Program-made: the position numbers and the translations under genes
NCBI RefSeq assembly: GCF_022427145.1
Contig: NZ_JAKSXN010000019.1
Coordinates: 1 to 64,000 of the forward strand
Length of the DNA: 64,000 nt
From: Paenibacillus timonensis
Lineage (GTDB): Bacteria; Bacillota; Bacilli; Paenibacillales; Paenibacillaceae
Direction of reading: 5' to 3'
Notes under the pieces: model-generated
Seen by the model: the letters and a program-made list of their open reading frames with translations, nothing else
What the model was told of the DNA's origin: nothing
The model's database searches: none
Shown: positions 28,983 through 38,461 of the stretch, in pieces
How positions within the stretch are numbered: position 1 is the first letter of the stretch
Layout of the letters: the number at the start of each line of letters is the position of its first letter

Positions 28983-30119
28983 TTACAGTTCTCCTTTCGC
29001 CGCGGCCATCAGTTCGGCTTGGCGGGGTTTTTGCGGGTTCTGCCGCTTGTGCTCGCGGATCATCTCGATGAACCGGTCGAACAAGTAGCTGTTGTCGTAG
29101 GGTCCCGGAGCCGCCTCCGGATGATATTGTACGGAAAAGGCCGGGTATTTCTTATGTTTTAGTCCTTCGATCGTTTTGTCGTTATTGTTGATGTGCGTCA
29201 CTTCCAGTTCGGTTCCGGCGACGGACGCTTCGTTTACGGTGTAGCCGTGGTTCTGCGACGTAATGTAGCAGCGGCCGGAAGCCAGCTCTTTCACGGGATG
29301 GTTGCCGCCGCGATGGCCGAATTTCAACTTCTCCGTATCGGCGCCGCAGGCCAAGGCGAACAGCTGGTGGCCTAAGCAAATCCCGAAAATCGGATACTCC
29401 CCGAGCAGCTCGGCGATCATCTTCGCCGCATACGGGACGTCTTTCGGGTCCCCAGGTCCGTTGGACAGCTGGATGCCGTCCGGGTGCAAGCGGCGGATTT
29501 CGTCCGCGGTCGTGTTATGCGGCACGATCACGACGTCGCAATCGCGTTTGTTCAGCTCGCGTAGAATCCCGCTTTTTGCCCCGAAGTCGACCAGCACGAT
29601 CCGTTCCTTGGACCCCGGACTGCTGTAGACATGGTGCGTCGAGGTTTGCGCCACTTGATTGCGCAGCTCGGCGATGCTGGTGGCCAGCATCATTTCCTTC
29701 AATTCGTCCACCGATTTCGTCGAGGTGGTCAAAATCCCCCTCATCGTTCCTTGATGGCGGATAAGGCGCGTCAGCATGCGCGTATCGATGTCGGTAATGC
29801 CGGGAATGCCGTATTCCTTCAGCAGGTCGCCCAAATTGTATTGAGCCCGCCAGTTGCTTGGAGTCGGTTCATAGCGGCGTACGACAAAGCCGTGGATCGA
29901 CGGTGCGATGGATTCGAAGTCGTCGCGCGAAATGCCGTAGTTTCCGATCAGCGGGTACGTCATCGTGACGATTTGCCCGCAGTAGGAAGGATCGGACAGC
30001 ACCTCTTGGTATCCCGTAATTCCCGTATTAAAAACGACCTCGCCGGTCTTCTCCCCTTCCGCCCCAAATGAGGTCCCGGTAAACAGCGTGCCGTCTTCCA
30101 ACAATAATCTTGCCTGCAT
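28983..30119 (-). CDS. carA: Carbamoyl-phosphate synthase small subunit (glutaminase)
   Basis: 378 aa. The class I glutamine amidotransferase provides ammonia to CarB. The catalytic cysteine is in [14 protein letters not shown] and the His/Glu pair is in [11 protein letters not shown]; the N-terminal CPSase small-chain domain is complete. Part of the pyr operon between pyrC and carB. Confidence 0.97.
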   Translation of the reverse strand: MQARLLLEDGTLFTGTSFGAEGEKTGEVVFNTGITGYQEVLSDPSYCGQIVTMTYPLIGNYGISRDDFESIAPSIHGFVVRRYEPTPSNWRAQYNLGDLLKEYGIPGITDIDTRMLTRLIRHQGTMRGILTTSTKSVDELKEMMLATSIAELRNQVAQTSTHHVYSSPGSKERIVLVDFGAKSGILRELNKRDCDVVIVPHNTTADEIRRLHPDGIQLSNGPGDPKDVPYAAKMIAELLGEYPIFGICLGHQLFALACGADTEKLKFGHRGGNHPVKELASGRCYITSQNHGYTVNEASVAGTELEVTHINNNDKTIEGLKHKKYPAFSVQYHPEAAPGPYDNSYLFDRFIEMIREHKRQNPQKPRQAELMAAAKGEL

Positions 30120-30171
30120 CCTGCAGCACTCCTTTATCCATAAGCTGAAATACTATATTCACATTAGCCCA

Positions 30172-31479
30172 TTATTGGGCTAGTTCGAGCGTATCGTTCC
30201 AGACCAGTTTCCCTTTGACGATGGTTGCGACGGGCCAGCCCTTCAGCTTCCATCCGGTAAACGGTGTATTGCGTCCTTTCGAGGCGAAGGCGGCCGGATC
30301 AACCGTCCGCTCCGCGTTCAGATCGACGATCGCCAGGTCGGCCGGAGTCCCCGGAACCAAACGTCCCGCCTCCAGGCCGAACACGCGGGCCGGATCGGCC
30401 GTCATCCGCTGCACCAGCATCGCCAGGCTCCAGCGGCCTGTGGCGACGAACTTCGTATACAGCAGCGGGAAGGCCGTCTCGAATCCAACGATGCCAAACG
30501 GTGCCAACTGCATGCCTTTCGCCTTCTCCTCTTCGCTGTGCGGAGCATGGTCGGTCACGAGAATGTCGATCGTGCCGTCTTCCAGCGCGGCGATGCAAGC
30601 TTCCACATCCCGGCGGGAGCGCAGCGGCGGATTCATTTTCCAGTTGGCATCCAGTCCGGGAATATCCTCCTCCGACAAGACCAGATGGTGCGGGCACACC
30701 TCCGCGGTGACGTTGATGCCGATTTGCTTTGCCTGGCGGATCAGCCGGATCGACTGCTCCGTGCTTACGTGGCACACATGGTAGTGAACCCCGGTCGCTT
30801 CCGCCAGCAAAATATCCCGCCCGACATGAATCGCCTCGGATTCGTTCGGAATTCCCTTCAACCCGTGCTTCCGGGCGAATTCCCCTTCAGCTACCGGTGC
30901 GCCTTCCACCAGCGAGTTATCCTCGCAATGGGCGATCACCGGCATCCCCAGCGAAGCGGCCTGCCGCATCGCATCTTTCATCATTTGCGCGTTTTGCACG
31001 CCGACGCCGTCATCGGTGAAGCCGATCGCGCCGGCTTCCTTCAAAGCGGCGAAGTCCGTCAGCTCGCGGCCAAGCTCGCTTTTGGTGATCGCCGCATAAG
31101 GCAGCACGTTCACCAGCCCGGCTTCCTCGGCCTTCTGCAACACAAACCGTACCGTGTCCGGGTTGTCAGTGACCGGCCGGGTGTTCGGCATGCAGGCGAT
31201 CGTGGTGAATCCCCCTTGAGCCGCCGAGCGCGAGCCGGTTTCGATCGTTTCCTTATGCTCAAACCCCGGTTCCCGCAAATGAACGTGCATATCGATGAAT
31301 CCCGGCGTCACCAGTTTCCCGCCGGCATCGATGACCTCAGTCCCGGCTTCCGAGCCGGCCTGCTCGAGTTGGCCCGCTTTCTCGACCTTCGCGATGATTC
31401 CGTTCTCGATCGTAATTTGGGATAATTCCTGTTCCCCTTGTTCATTCAAGACATTGGCATTGATGATGACCAGCCGCAT
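30172..31479 (-). CDS. pyrC: Dihydroorotase
   Basis: 435 aa, class I type of Gram-positives. It cyclises carbamoyl-aspartate to dihydroorotate. Zinc ligands appear in DMHVHLREPG, further His in HCED and HVST, and Asp in VTDHAPH. Lies 87 bp after pyrB. Confidence 0.96.
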   Translation of the reverse strand: MRLVIINANVLNEQGEQELSQITIENGIIAKVEKAGQLEQAGSEAGTEVIDAGGKLVTPGFIDMHVHLREPGFEHKETIETGSRSAAQGGFTTIACMPNTRPVTDNPDTVRFVLQKAEEAGLVNVLPYAAITKSELGRELTDFAALKEAGAIGFTDDGVGVQNAQMMKDAMRQAASLGMPVIAHCEDNSLVEGAPVAEGEFARKHGLKGIPNESEAIHVGRDILLAEATGVHYHVCHVSTEQSIRLIRQAKQIGINVTAEVCPHHLVLSEEDIPGLDANWKMNPPLRSRRDVEACIAALEDGTIDILVTDHAPHSEEEKAKGMQLAPFGIVGFETAFPLLYTKFVATGRWSLAMLVQRMTADPARVFGLEAGRLVPGTPADLAIVDLNAERTVDPAAFASKGRNTPFTGWKLKGWPVATIVKGKLVWNDTLELAQ

Positions 31480-31566
31480 GTTTTATCTCTCCTCGCTGAT
31501 TGAAGTTCGTACCCGAAAACTCCGTCTGTCGTCCTGCTCGAAGCAACCCTTTATCCCGGCCGCGGT

Positions 31567-32478
31567 TTACAGCAAAGCGCGTTCCATTACCGCCATGCGG
31601 ATCGGAACCCCGTTCTGCATCTGCTTAAAAATCCGGGATTGCGGATGCTCGACCACCGCATCGTCGATCTCGACGCCCCGGTTCACCGGAGCCGGATGCA
31701 TGATCAGCGCGTGCGGCGCGAGGGCCGCAGCCCGTTCCTCCGTCAAGCCGTATTGCAGACGGTATTCTTCGGCCGACTTAATCAGCCCGCCGACGTGGCG
31801 TTCCAGCTGCACTCGCAGCATCATGACCACATCAGCGCAAAGCGCTTCGTCCATCGGGACATAAGGCGCATACGCGCTCAATTCCGGGGCTTGCATATTG
31901 TCCGGCGCGCAGAGCTTCACTTCCGCGCCGAATTTTTGCAGCGCCCACAAGTTGGAGCGTGCGACCCGGCTATGCTTGATATCCCCGATGATCGACACCT
32001 TCAGCCCGCCAAGTTCCCCGAAATGCTGTTTCATCGTATATAGATCCAGCAGCGCTTGCGTCGGATGCTCGTTGTTGCCGTCCCCGGCATTTACGAGCGG
32101 CACCGATACCCGCTTGGCCAGCTCCTCCAGCATGCCGATCGGCTTCAACCGGATCACGCCGGCGTCGATACCCATCGATTCCAGCGTACGGACCGTGTCG
32201 TAAATCGACTCGCCCTTCTCCACACTGGAGGCGGCTGCCGCGAAGTTCAGCACCTGGGCACCCAGCCGTTTCTCCGCCATCTCGAACGAGAAGCGGGTGC
32301 GCGTACTGTTTTCGAAAAACATATTCGCAACGAAATGATCCTTCAGTACGGGAATCATCTTCTCTTCCCTTGCGTCCCAATAAGCCGCCCGGTCGAGAAT
32401 CGCGGAAATTTCCGCGGCGCTTAATTCCTTCAGCCCGAGGAGGCTGCGTTCCTTCACAGCGGTTGCGGTCAGCGCCAT
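31567..32478 (-). CDS. pyrB: Aspartate carbamoyltransferase catalytic subunit
   Basis: 303 aa. Carbamoyl phosphate binding motif FFENSTRTRFSFE and the HPTQ aspartate-site motif (EHPTQALLD) are present. No pyrI regulatory subunit is encoded, as usual in Firmicutes. Start ATG follows GGAGGGG and lies 2 bp past pyrR. Confidence 0.96.
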   Translation of the reverse strand: MALTATAVKERSLLGLKELSAAEISAILDRAAYWDAREEKMIPVLKDHFVANMFFENSTRTRFSFEMAEKRLGAQVLNFAAAASSVEKGESIYDTVRTLESMGIDAGVIRLKPIGMLEELAKRVSVPLVNAGDGNNEHPTQALLDLYTMKQHFGELGGLKVSIIGDIKHSRVARSNLWALQKFGAEVKLCAPDNMQAPELSAYAPYVPMDEALCADVVMMLRVQLERHVGGLIKSAEEYRLQYGLTEERAAALAPHALIMHPAPVNRGVEIDDAVVEHPQSRIFKQMQNGVPIRMAVMERALL

Positions 32479-32480
32479 CG

Positions 32481-33053
<573 letters not shown>

Positions 33054-33082
33054 TCACCTTGCATCGTCCGTGATAGGCGCAT

Positions 33083-33233
33083 AAAAAAACTCCTTGCCGG
33101 AAATCCAGGCAAGGAGTCTTTAGCCACAGTATACCTATGACTGTCATGTAGGTCTTGGACATAGAGGACCGCCGCAAATAAGCGAAGTCCGCCCAATTCC
33201 CCATTCACGTTACCTTGCCAGCCTCACGGGACT
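33083..33233 (-). promoter_or_regulatory. PyrR-dependent attenuator of the pyr operon
   Basis: The PyrR-binding loop AGTCCCGTGAGGCT (plus strand 33220-33233) matches the known consensus. It is followed on the minus strand by a terminator with arms ACTCCTTGCC and GGCAAGGAGT and a T7 run (33083-33118), upstream of pyrR. This is the only such attenuator found in the operon. Confidence 0.92.
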
Positions 33234-33376
33234 GAATTAAAGGTGCTTATGGTTTACATGAATTATGACAGAATGAGGTTAGCCTGTCAAGACACCCGGC
33301 CCAGATCGTTACGTGCCGATGCTGAGGTTCATTCCATCTCCCCGTTGGAAGCCTGCTGTGTTGTTGAATATTTATA

Positions 33377-33405
33377 ATTATACATACAATGTTATATTTA
33401 TTCAA
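33377..33405 (-). promoter_or_regulatory. Probable pyr operon promoter
   Basis: TTGAAT (minus strand, 33405-33400), a 17-bp spacer and a perfect TATAAT (33382-33377). It would give a leader of about 145 nt before the PyrR loop. The surrounding sequence is AT-rich and partly palindromic (TTGAATA / TATTCAA). Confidence 0.65.
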
Positions 33406-33610
33406 CTGTGAGTTTTCCCGGCTTATCCCTGATCTATAGCAGGTTAGCCGGTGCCCCTCCCCTTCCCTTATCACTGCATAAACGCCCTAACATTCTGAAT
33501 ATTTAACCAAGACTCTAGGTGATAGGTGATGGATGACGGCGAGGCCATAATGCGGGAACAGGGGCTTGGGAGGGACGGGGGCATGGAGGACGAGCGGACT
33601 TGTGGGAGAT
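33406..33610. other. Gene-free stretch upstream of pyr promoter
   Basis: No credible reading frame, hairpin or promoter seen. GC-rich at its right end, where it passes into the 9-bp tandem repeats. Confidence 0.5.
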
Positions 33611-33682
33611 GGGCATTCGGGGCATTTGGGGCATTTGGGGCATTTGGGGCATTTGGGGCATTTGGGGCATTCGGGGAATTAG
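33611..33682. repeat. Tandem array of 9-bp units (GGGGCATTT)
   Basis: Eight contiguous 9-bp units: GGGCATTCG, five of GGGCATTTG, GGGCATTCG and GGGAATTAG. The unit is a multiple of three, so all frames stay open across it, but the resulting Gly-Ala-Phe or Met-Pro-Gln repeats are not part of a convincing gene. Confidence 0.9.
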
Positions 33683-33743
33683 GGAACTTTGGGAGACGAG
33701 TGAACGAGGGGGCTTGGGAGGCGAATGCACGAGGAGACGTGAT

Positions 33744-33928
33744 CTAACGCTGATCAGAAACGCTATTCGGGAAAAAATGCGGCCTTTTGCGACGTAACGC
33801 TTACAGGAGAGCTTATTTGCGATTTCTTGGTGTAAACGAGGTAGGTTTTGCTTCAATAAGCTCGCTGGCAAGCGTTAAAAGTAAAAACCTGCGATTTTCG
33901 CTGAAATAAGCTTTCTGGCCAGCGTTAG
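33744..33928. repeat. Four-unit dyad repeat element, copy 2
   Basis: Same architecture as 25523-25705: plus-strand units from 33744 and 33794, minus-strand units at 33854-33878 and 33903-33928. TAAC starts are exactly 50 bp apart in each pair. The units here share TAACGCT...CCAG...AGCTTATTT, so inner bases differ from copy 1 in a consistent way. Confidence 0.75.
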
Positions 33929-33949
33929 AGCATAAGGCAGATCGGCCCT

Positions 33950-34100
33950 CAACAGCACCGACATCAACACCAGCAAATCTCAACATCAACGCCTACTCAA
34001 CAACAGCAGTAGCACCAGTAGCAGCGCAGCATCAGCATCAACTACTCCAACAACACCCGTATCACCACCAACAGCAGCATTCGCAACCACATCATCCACT
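33950..34100. repeat. CAN-trinucleotide low-complexity tract
   Basis: About 150 bases dominated by CAA, CAG, CAC and CAT triplets on the plus strand, with in-frame stops in every frame. No gene is evident. Confidence 0.7.
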
Positions 34101-34105
34101 CCAAA

Positions 34106-34143
34106 CAAAAAAACGCCCCTTGGGATCAACCCAAGAGGCCCTT
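34106..34143 (-). terminator. Terminator of the aminotransferase gene
   Basis: Minus strand GCCTCTTGGG pairs with CCCAAGGGGC and is followed by a T7 run. Confidence 0.88.
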
Positions 34144-34156
34144 TGGTATATTTTTA

Positions 34157-35410
34157 CTAGAAAATAAACTTCAAATCGCCTAGGCGGCGTTTGATTTCGG
34201 AAATGACGCGGCGCTCTTCATCCTCGCCGTCGGCGATAAACGTGACGGAGAAACGCACGAAATGTCCTGCATCGTCCCACGGCACGGTGGAAATGAGTTT
34301 CTCACGGATTAGGAACTGCGAGAAATCTTCGGCTGTCGCAAACGTCGGTCCGCCTTCCACGCCCTTCGGCGCTTCCACATAGAGGAAGAACGATCCCTTC
34401 GGCTTCTTCGCCTTAAAGCCTAAATCGTTTAGTGCGTTCACCAGCAGCTCGTGGCGGCGCGAATATTTCTCGGCGATGCGCTCCGTGATTTCCGGATGGG
34501 CGAGCCCGTAAGCCGCTGCTTTCTGGATCGCGATGAATTGGCCGGAATCGTTATTGTCCTTCACGTCGCTGAACGCTTTAACGACCAGCGGATTGCCGGC
34601 AACAAACCCGATTCTCCATCCCGTCATGTTGTACGACTTAGACAAGGAGTGCAGCTCGACGCCCACGTCCTTCGCCCCCGGGACAGACAAGAAGCTCAGC
34701 GGCTTCAGGCCGTCATAGGTCAACGCGGCATAAGGAGCATCATGTACGATAACGACTTGATATTTCTTCGCCCATTCCACCACTTTGGCAAAAAACTCCT
34801 TCGTCGCGCTGGCGCCCGTCGGATTGTTCGGGTAATTCAAATACATCAGCTTCGCCTTGCGCGCGATCTCTTCCGGAATCGCGTCCAGATCCGGCAGGAA
34901 GTCGTTCTCCTCCGTCAACTGCACCGTATAAACCTCGCCGCCCAAATACTTCGTATGCGTTCCGATGATCGGATAGCCCGGTACGGTCATAATCGTGATA
35001 TCCCCGGGATTGATGAAGCAGGAAGGCAGCATGGCGATCGCCGGTTTCGAACCGATCGAGTGCACCACCTCCGAGACCGGATCGATGCCTTCAACACCAA
35101 AGACGTCATGGAGGTACTTCGCCGCCGCTTCCTTGAATTCGGCAATTCCGTTGTCAGCGTAGCCGCGGTTCTCGCGTTTGGCCGCTTCCTCCGCCAGCTT
35201 GGCCACGATGCCGGCATCCGCCATGTCGTCGGGTTCGCCGACGCCCATGTCGATCAGCTCGAGATCAGGAAAGTCCTTCTTCGCCGCCGCTTTGGCGCGC
35301 TTGATTTTCTCGAATTTATAAATAGCGGTGTCTTTGCCGTAATTCGCCCCGCCAATGCGCTCTGCAAATTGCTGTTGAATATACGTTTCTTGTCCATTCA
35401 GCGTACTCAT
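34157..35410 (-). CDS. dapL: LL-diaminopimelate aminotransferase-type class I/II aminotransferase
   Basis: 417 aa PLP enzyme, fold type I. The PLP lysine is in SLSKSYNMTGWRIGF, with LNYPNNPTGA and DAPYAALTYDG in the cofactor pocket. Length and the GVGEPDDMAD start motif match enzymes annotated as DapL (tetrahydrodipicolinate to LL-DAP, lysine and peptidoglycan synthesis); another substrate range is possible. AAGGAG lies 13 bases before the ATG, a rather long spacing. A hairpin precedes the gene. Confidence 0.8.
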   Translation of the reverse strand: MSTLNGQETYIQQQFAERIGGANYGKDTAIYKFEKIKRAKAAAKKDFPDLELIDMGVGEPDDMADAGIVAKLAEEAAKRENRGYADNGIAEFKEAAAKYLHDVFGVEGIDPVSEVVHSIGSKPAIAMLPSCFINPGDITIMTVPGYPIIGTHTKYLGGEVYTVQLTEENDFLPDLDAIPEEIARKAKLMYLNYPNNPTGASATKEFFAKVVEWAKKYQVVIVHDAPYAALTYDGLKPLSFLSVPGAKDVGVELHSLSKSYNMTGWRIGFVAGNPLVVKAFSDVKDNNDSGQFIAIQKAAAYGLAHPEITERIAEKYSRRHELLVNALNDLGFKAKKPKGSFFLYVEAPKGVEGGPTFATAEDFSQFLIREKLISTVPWDDAGHFVRFSVTFIADGEDEERRVISEIKRRLGDLKFIF

Positions 35411-35439
35411 ATCAAACGTCCATCTCCTTCGTATTCATG

Positions 35440-35513
35440 AAAAAATCCATTCTCGAATGGTTCGAACTCGCACTTTAAATATGCAGGAATTCGGCCCATT
35501 TAGAGAATGGATT
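35440..35513 (-). terminator. Long-loop terminator between ylyB and dapL
   Basis: Minus strand AATCCATTCTC pairs with GAGAATGGATT across a 48-base loop and is followed by T6. It ends the lspA-ylyB transcript or acts as an attenuator of dapL. Confidence 0.6.
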
Positions 35514-35578
35514 AATCACCCGATCGTTTGTACTTTTTGATCAAGCTGTCTCCTGGAGGTGAACATTGTATACGTTGA

Positions 35579-36526
35579 TCAACGGTTTCTCAGCGATTGC
35601 AGCACCGCTTCCATATCCAAGGGGATCGGCGCGCTGAATTCCAAATACCGCCCGTCATCAGGGTGGTCAAACCCCAGCACGGCGGCATGCAGCGCTTGTC
35701 CGTCCATTTTGATCCCTTTGCTGCGGCCATAAAGCGGGTCTCCGACCAGCGGATGGCCGATGAACTTCATATGGACGCGGATTTGATGCGTTCGTCCGGT
35801 CTCCAGCTTGAGCTCGAGCAGCGTATAGTCCCCAAACCGTTCGACGACTTGAAAATGCGTTACCGCATGCTTGCTGTTCCGTTCGATCACCGTATACATC
35901 TTGCGATCATGGGGGTCGCGGCCGATCGGCGCATCCACCGTGCCTTGATCATGGCTGACGTTGCCGTGCACCAGGGCATAATATTTGCGCGTCACGGTAT
36001 GGGCCTTGAGCTGCGCCGCCAAGGAGGCATGCGCTTTATCGTTCTTGGCCGCCATGATCAGTCCCGACGTGTCCTTGTCGATGCGATGCACGATCCCGGG
36101 CCGAAGCTCGCCGTTGATGCCCGACAAATCCTTGCAATGGTGCATCAAGGCGTTGACCAGCGTCCCGGAGGCATGGCCCGGGGCAGGATGCACGACCATG
36201 CCGCGCGCCTTGTTGACGACGATGACGTCGCCGTCTTCATAACAAATATCGAGCGGAATGTCTTCCGGCTCGATTTCCGTCGGCTCCGCCTCCGGTATGG
36301 TCAGAATCACCCGGTCGCCTTCCGCCAGCTTGTAATTCGCTTTGACCGGTGCATCGTTCACGACCAGGTTCCCCGATTCTATCCACAGCTGAATCTGGCT
36401 GCGGGAGACCTCCTCCCCCAGCTGCGTTTTTGCATATTTATCGATTCGCTCCTTCGCGTCGGCCGGTCCAGCCACCCACTCGAGCTTCTCGTCTTCGAAA
36501 TCTTCTACCGTTCTGTCCAGGCTCAT
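35579..36526 (-). CDS. ylyB: RluA-family rRNA pseudouridine synthase (YlyB-like)
   Basis: 315 aa. An N-terminal S4 RNA-binding domain (SRSQIQLWIESGNLVVND, about 40-57) precedes the pseudouridine synthase domain with catalytic aspartate in HRIDKDTSG. Sits downstream of lspA with a 4-bp overlap, the same order as in Bacillus. Confidence 0.92.
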   Translation of the reverse strand: MSLDRTVEDFEDEKLEWVAGPADAKERIDKYAKTQLGEEVSRSQIQLWIESGNLVVNDAPVKANYKLAEGDRVILTIPEAEPTEIEPEDIPLDICYEDGDVIVVNKARGMVVHPAPGHASGTLVNALMHHCKDLSGINGELRPGIVHRIDKDTSGLIMAAKNDKAHASLAAQLKAHTVTRKYYALVHGNVSHDQGTVDAPIGRDPHDRKMYTVIERNSKHAVTHFQVVERFGDYTLLELKLETGRTHQIRVHMKFIGHPLVGDPLYGRSKGIKMDGQALHAAVLGFDHPDDGRYLEFSAPIPLDMEAVLQSLRNR

Positions 36527-37041
36527 ACGTTTTCCTCATGCTCCTGATGAGCAGAAGCCTGCTTCTCCCGGCTCATCTCCAGCAGGGAATCCAAAATGAT
36601 CAGAGCAACGCCGACGACAATGCACGAATCGGCTACGTTAAAAATCGGAAACGTGTACGAACCGAAATTGAACATCAGAAAATCAACGACTTCCCCGCTG
36701 ACGGCACGATCCAGGAAATTGCCGATCGCTCCGCCTAGCACCAGGGACAACGCTACAGGCAGCAGCTTGTTCGGCTGTTTTCTCACTTTAAGCAGATACC
36801 AGACGATCCCAATCACCACAACCGTGGTCACCACGATAAAAAACCAGCGTTGATCCTGCAAAATACCAAACGCTGCGCCGCGGTTCCGATGCGAAGTAAT
36901 CAGGAAAAAGTCGCCGATCACCGGGATCTGTTCCCCGATCGTCATTCCGGTTGCAATCCAATATTTCGTGCCTTGATCGACCAGAAAAACGATTAATGCA
37001 ATCAAAAAATATACCACGCGGTCAGTCACCTCGTTTTTCAT
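36523..37041 (-). CDS. lspA: Lipoprotein signal peptidase
   Basis: 172 aa from the chosen start. Four TM segments, catalytic aspartates in GAIGNFLDR and FNVADSCI, as in signal peptidase II. The start is uncertain: ATG 37041 (MKNEVTDRVVYF) gives normal length, but an in-frame ATG at 37077 would add 12 residues; neither has a strong ribosome binding site. It processes the lipoproteins such as those encoded elsewhere in the window. Confidence 0.92.
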   Translation of the reverse strand: MKNEVTDRVVYFLIALIVFLVDQGTKYWIATGMTIGEQIPVIGDFFLITSHRNRGAAFGILQDQRWFFIVVTTVVVIGIVWYLLKVRKQPNKLLPVALSLVLGGAIGNFLDRAVSGEVVDFLMFNFGSYTFPIFNVADSCIVVGVALIILDSLLEMSREKQASAHQEHEENV

Positions 37042-37228
37042 TTCCCACCCGCACAAAAGCGGCAGGATATTCCTCATCTAAGCCTTGTATATTGTAGCAC
37101 AGCCGGAAATGACCCGTCCATGCGCGAAAGGATTTTCCTTAGGTAATTCGTCATGGTTCTGCACAAAATACGGCTAGGAGAGACGTTACAAATCACCGCT
37201 CTAGACACAGGAAGGAAGGAGCAACCCC

Positions 37229-37966
37229 ATGCCGCATTTGACGAAAGCCCAGATCGCGGAGCTTACCGCGAAACTGCAGGAAACCAAGTCCGCTTTAACC
37301 GAACAGTTGTCGGACAATGACCATTACGGAATGAATGAATCGATGCGCGATAATACCAATGAGCTCAGCCCGATCGATAATCATCCCGGGGACCTCGGTT
37401 CGGAAGTATATGAGCGGGGAAAAGACCTCGCTCTAGCCGAACATCATGAGCTGCACCTGGCGCGGGTCGAAGATGCGCTCGAACGGATCGAGGACGGCAG
37501 CTACGGCTACTGTGCGACTTGCGGCAAGCCCATCAGCTTCGAACGACTCAGCGCGATTCCGGAAACGGCGTACTGCAAGGAGCATAGCCCGCAAACCTTC
37601 GTATCGGCCAAACGGCCGATCGAGGAAATCTTCCTGTCCCCTCCGTTCGGAAGAACGAGCCTGGATGAACGAGATGACCAAAACGGCTTTGACGGGGAAG
37701 ACGCCTGGCAGATCGTCGAAAGCTTCGGTACCTCCAATTCGCCGGCCATGGCCGAGGATGCGGAAATCGACGACTACAATGATATGGAGATCGAAGCCTC
37801 CGAAGAGCTTGACGGATTCGTTGAACCTTATGAGTCCTTCGTTGCCACCGATATCTACGGCAAAAACGTTTGTTTTTACCGCAACGGGGTCTATCGGAAA
37901 CATATGAGTGCCACGGAGCATTTGGATAGCGAAGATTCGCTGGGAACCGGTTCTAATAAGTATTAA
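37229..37966 (+). CDS. TraR/DksA zinc-finger protein, YteA-like
   Basis: 245 aa. An N-terminal coiled-coil region (about 1-90) leads to a zinc finger CATC...CKEH (Cys95, Cys98, Cys116, His119), one position being His instead of the usual Cys. The long acidic C-terminal half is characteristic of Bacillales YteA-type sporulation-associated proteins. It may bind in the RNA polymerase secondary channel, as DksA does. GGAAGGAAGGAG lies upstream. Confidence 0.85.
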   Translation: MPHLTKAQIAELTAKLQETKSALTEQLSDNDHYGMNESMRDNTNELSPIDNHPGDLGSEVYERGKDLALAEHHELHLARVEDALERIEDGSYGYCATCGKPISFERLSAIPETAYCKEHSPQTFVSAKRPIEEIFLSPPFGRTSLDERDDQNGFDGEDAWQIVESFGTSNSPAMAEDAEIDDYNDMEIEASEELDGFVEPYESFVATDIYGKNVCFYRNGVYRKHMSATEHLDSEDSLGTGSNKY

Positions 37967-38303
37967 GCTCCAGCTGTCTTTGCACGATGCGTACGATGTC
38001 CGCGATATAATCGCCGATAATCGGAAGGTTTAGCGCACCCAAGCCCTGCAATATGTAGATGATCGTTGCTGCAAAAAAGGTAAAGCCGATCGCCACGCCA
38101 ACTCCCCGGGCCGTGCCGGACAACAGGTTCAGCCAAATCAAACGCCACGGGCGGTTCAGCAATTCGGTATATTCGGCGATGCGCGACCTCTCTAGCTGCC
38201 TGGTCCAGTTCAGGGTTAGGCGGTACATGGCGTTCATCTGCTCTTCCGGCGTTTCCGGCAAGGGCTCCGCCGCGGGTTCGGGCGCCGGTTTACGACGAGA
38301 CAT
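37953..38303 (-). CDS. DUF5665 family membrane protein
   Basis: 116 aa. A Pro/Glu-rich N-terminus is followed by a soluble helix (MYRLTLNWTRQLERSRIAEYTELLNRP) and two hydrophobic segments, the second ending LPIIGDYIADIVRIV, typical of DUF5665. Function unknown. Its 3' end overlaps the converging YteA-like gene by 14 bp. Confidence 0.75.
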   Translation of the reverse strand: MSRRKPAPEPAAEPLPETPEEQMNAMYRLTLNWTRQLERSRIAEYTELLNRPWRLIWLNLLSGTARGVGVAIGFTFFAATIIYILQGLGALNLPIIGDYIADIVRIVQRQLELNTY

Positions 38304-38338
38304 TTACACCCCATCCTTTGCTCCCCAGAGTTTCCTAA

Positions 38339-38388
38339 AACACAAACGAGCCCGTTCCCCTTCAAGGGAGACCGCAGGCTCGTTTGCT
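38339..38388 (-). terminator. Terminator-like hairpin after ileS
   Basis: CAAACGAGCC pairs with GGCTCGTTTG around an inner CCCTT/AAGGG helix; on the minus strand GTTTGTGTTTT follows. Seventy-odd bases past the ileS stop. Confidence 0.65.
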
Positions 38389-38461
38389 TCAATTGCTACT
38401 ATTATGGCCCTCCTGGAAAAGCTCCATTCAGGCGAATCCATCATTTCTCCTCAATACCTAC

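Noticed and set aside
33526..33747. Open frames through the 9-bp tandem repeat (Gly-Ala-Phe or Met-Pro-Gln repeats)
   Set aside because: They are open only because the unit is a multiple of three; no ribosome binding site or family support on either strand.
35440..35480. GAACTCGCACTT shared with the repeat upstream of divIVA
   Set aside because: Only 12 bases match and no terminal inverted repeat is present; better explained as the loop of a terminator hairpin.
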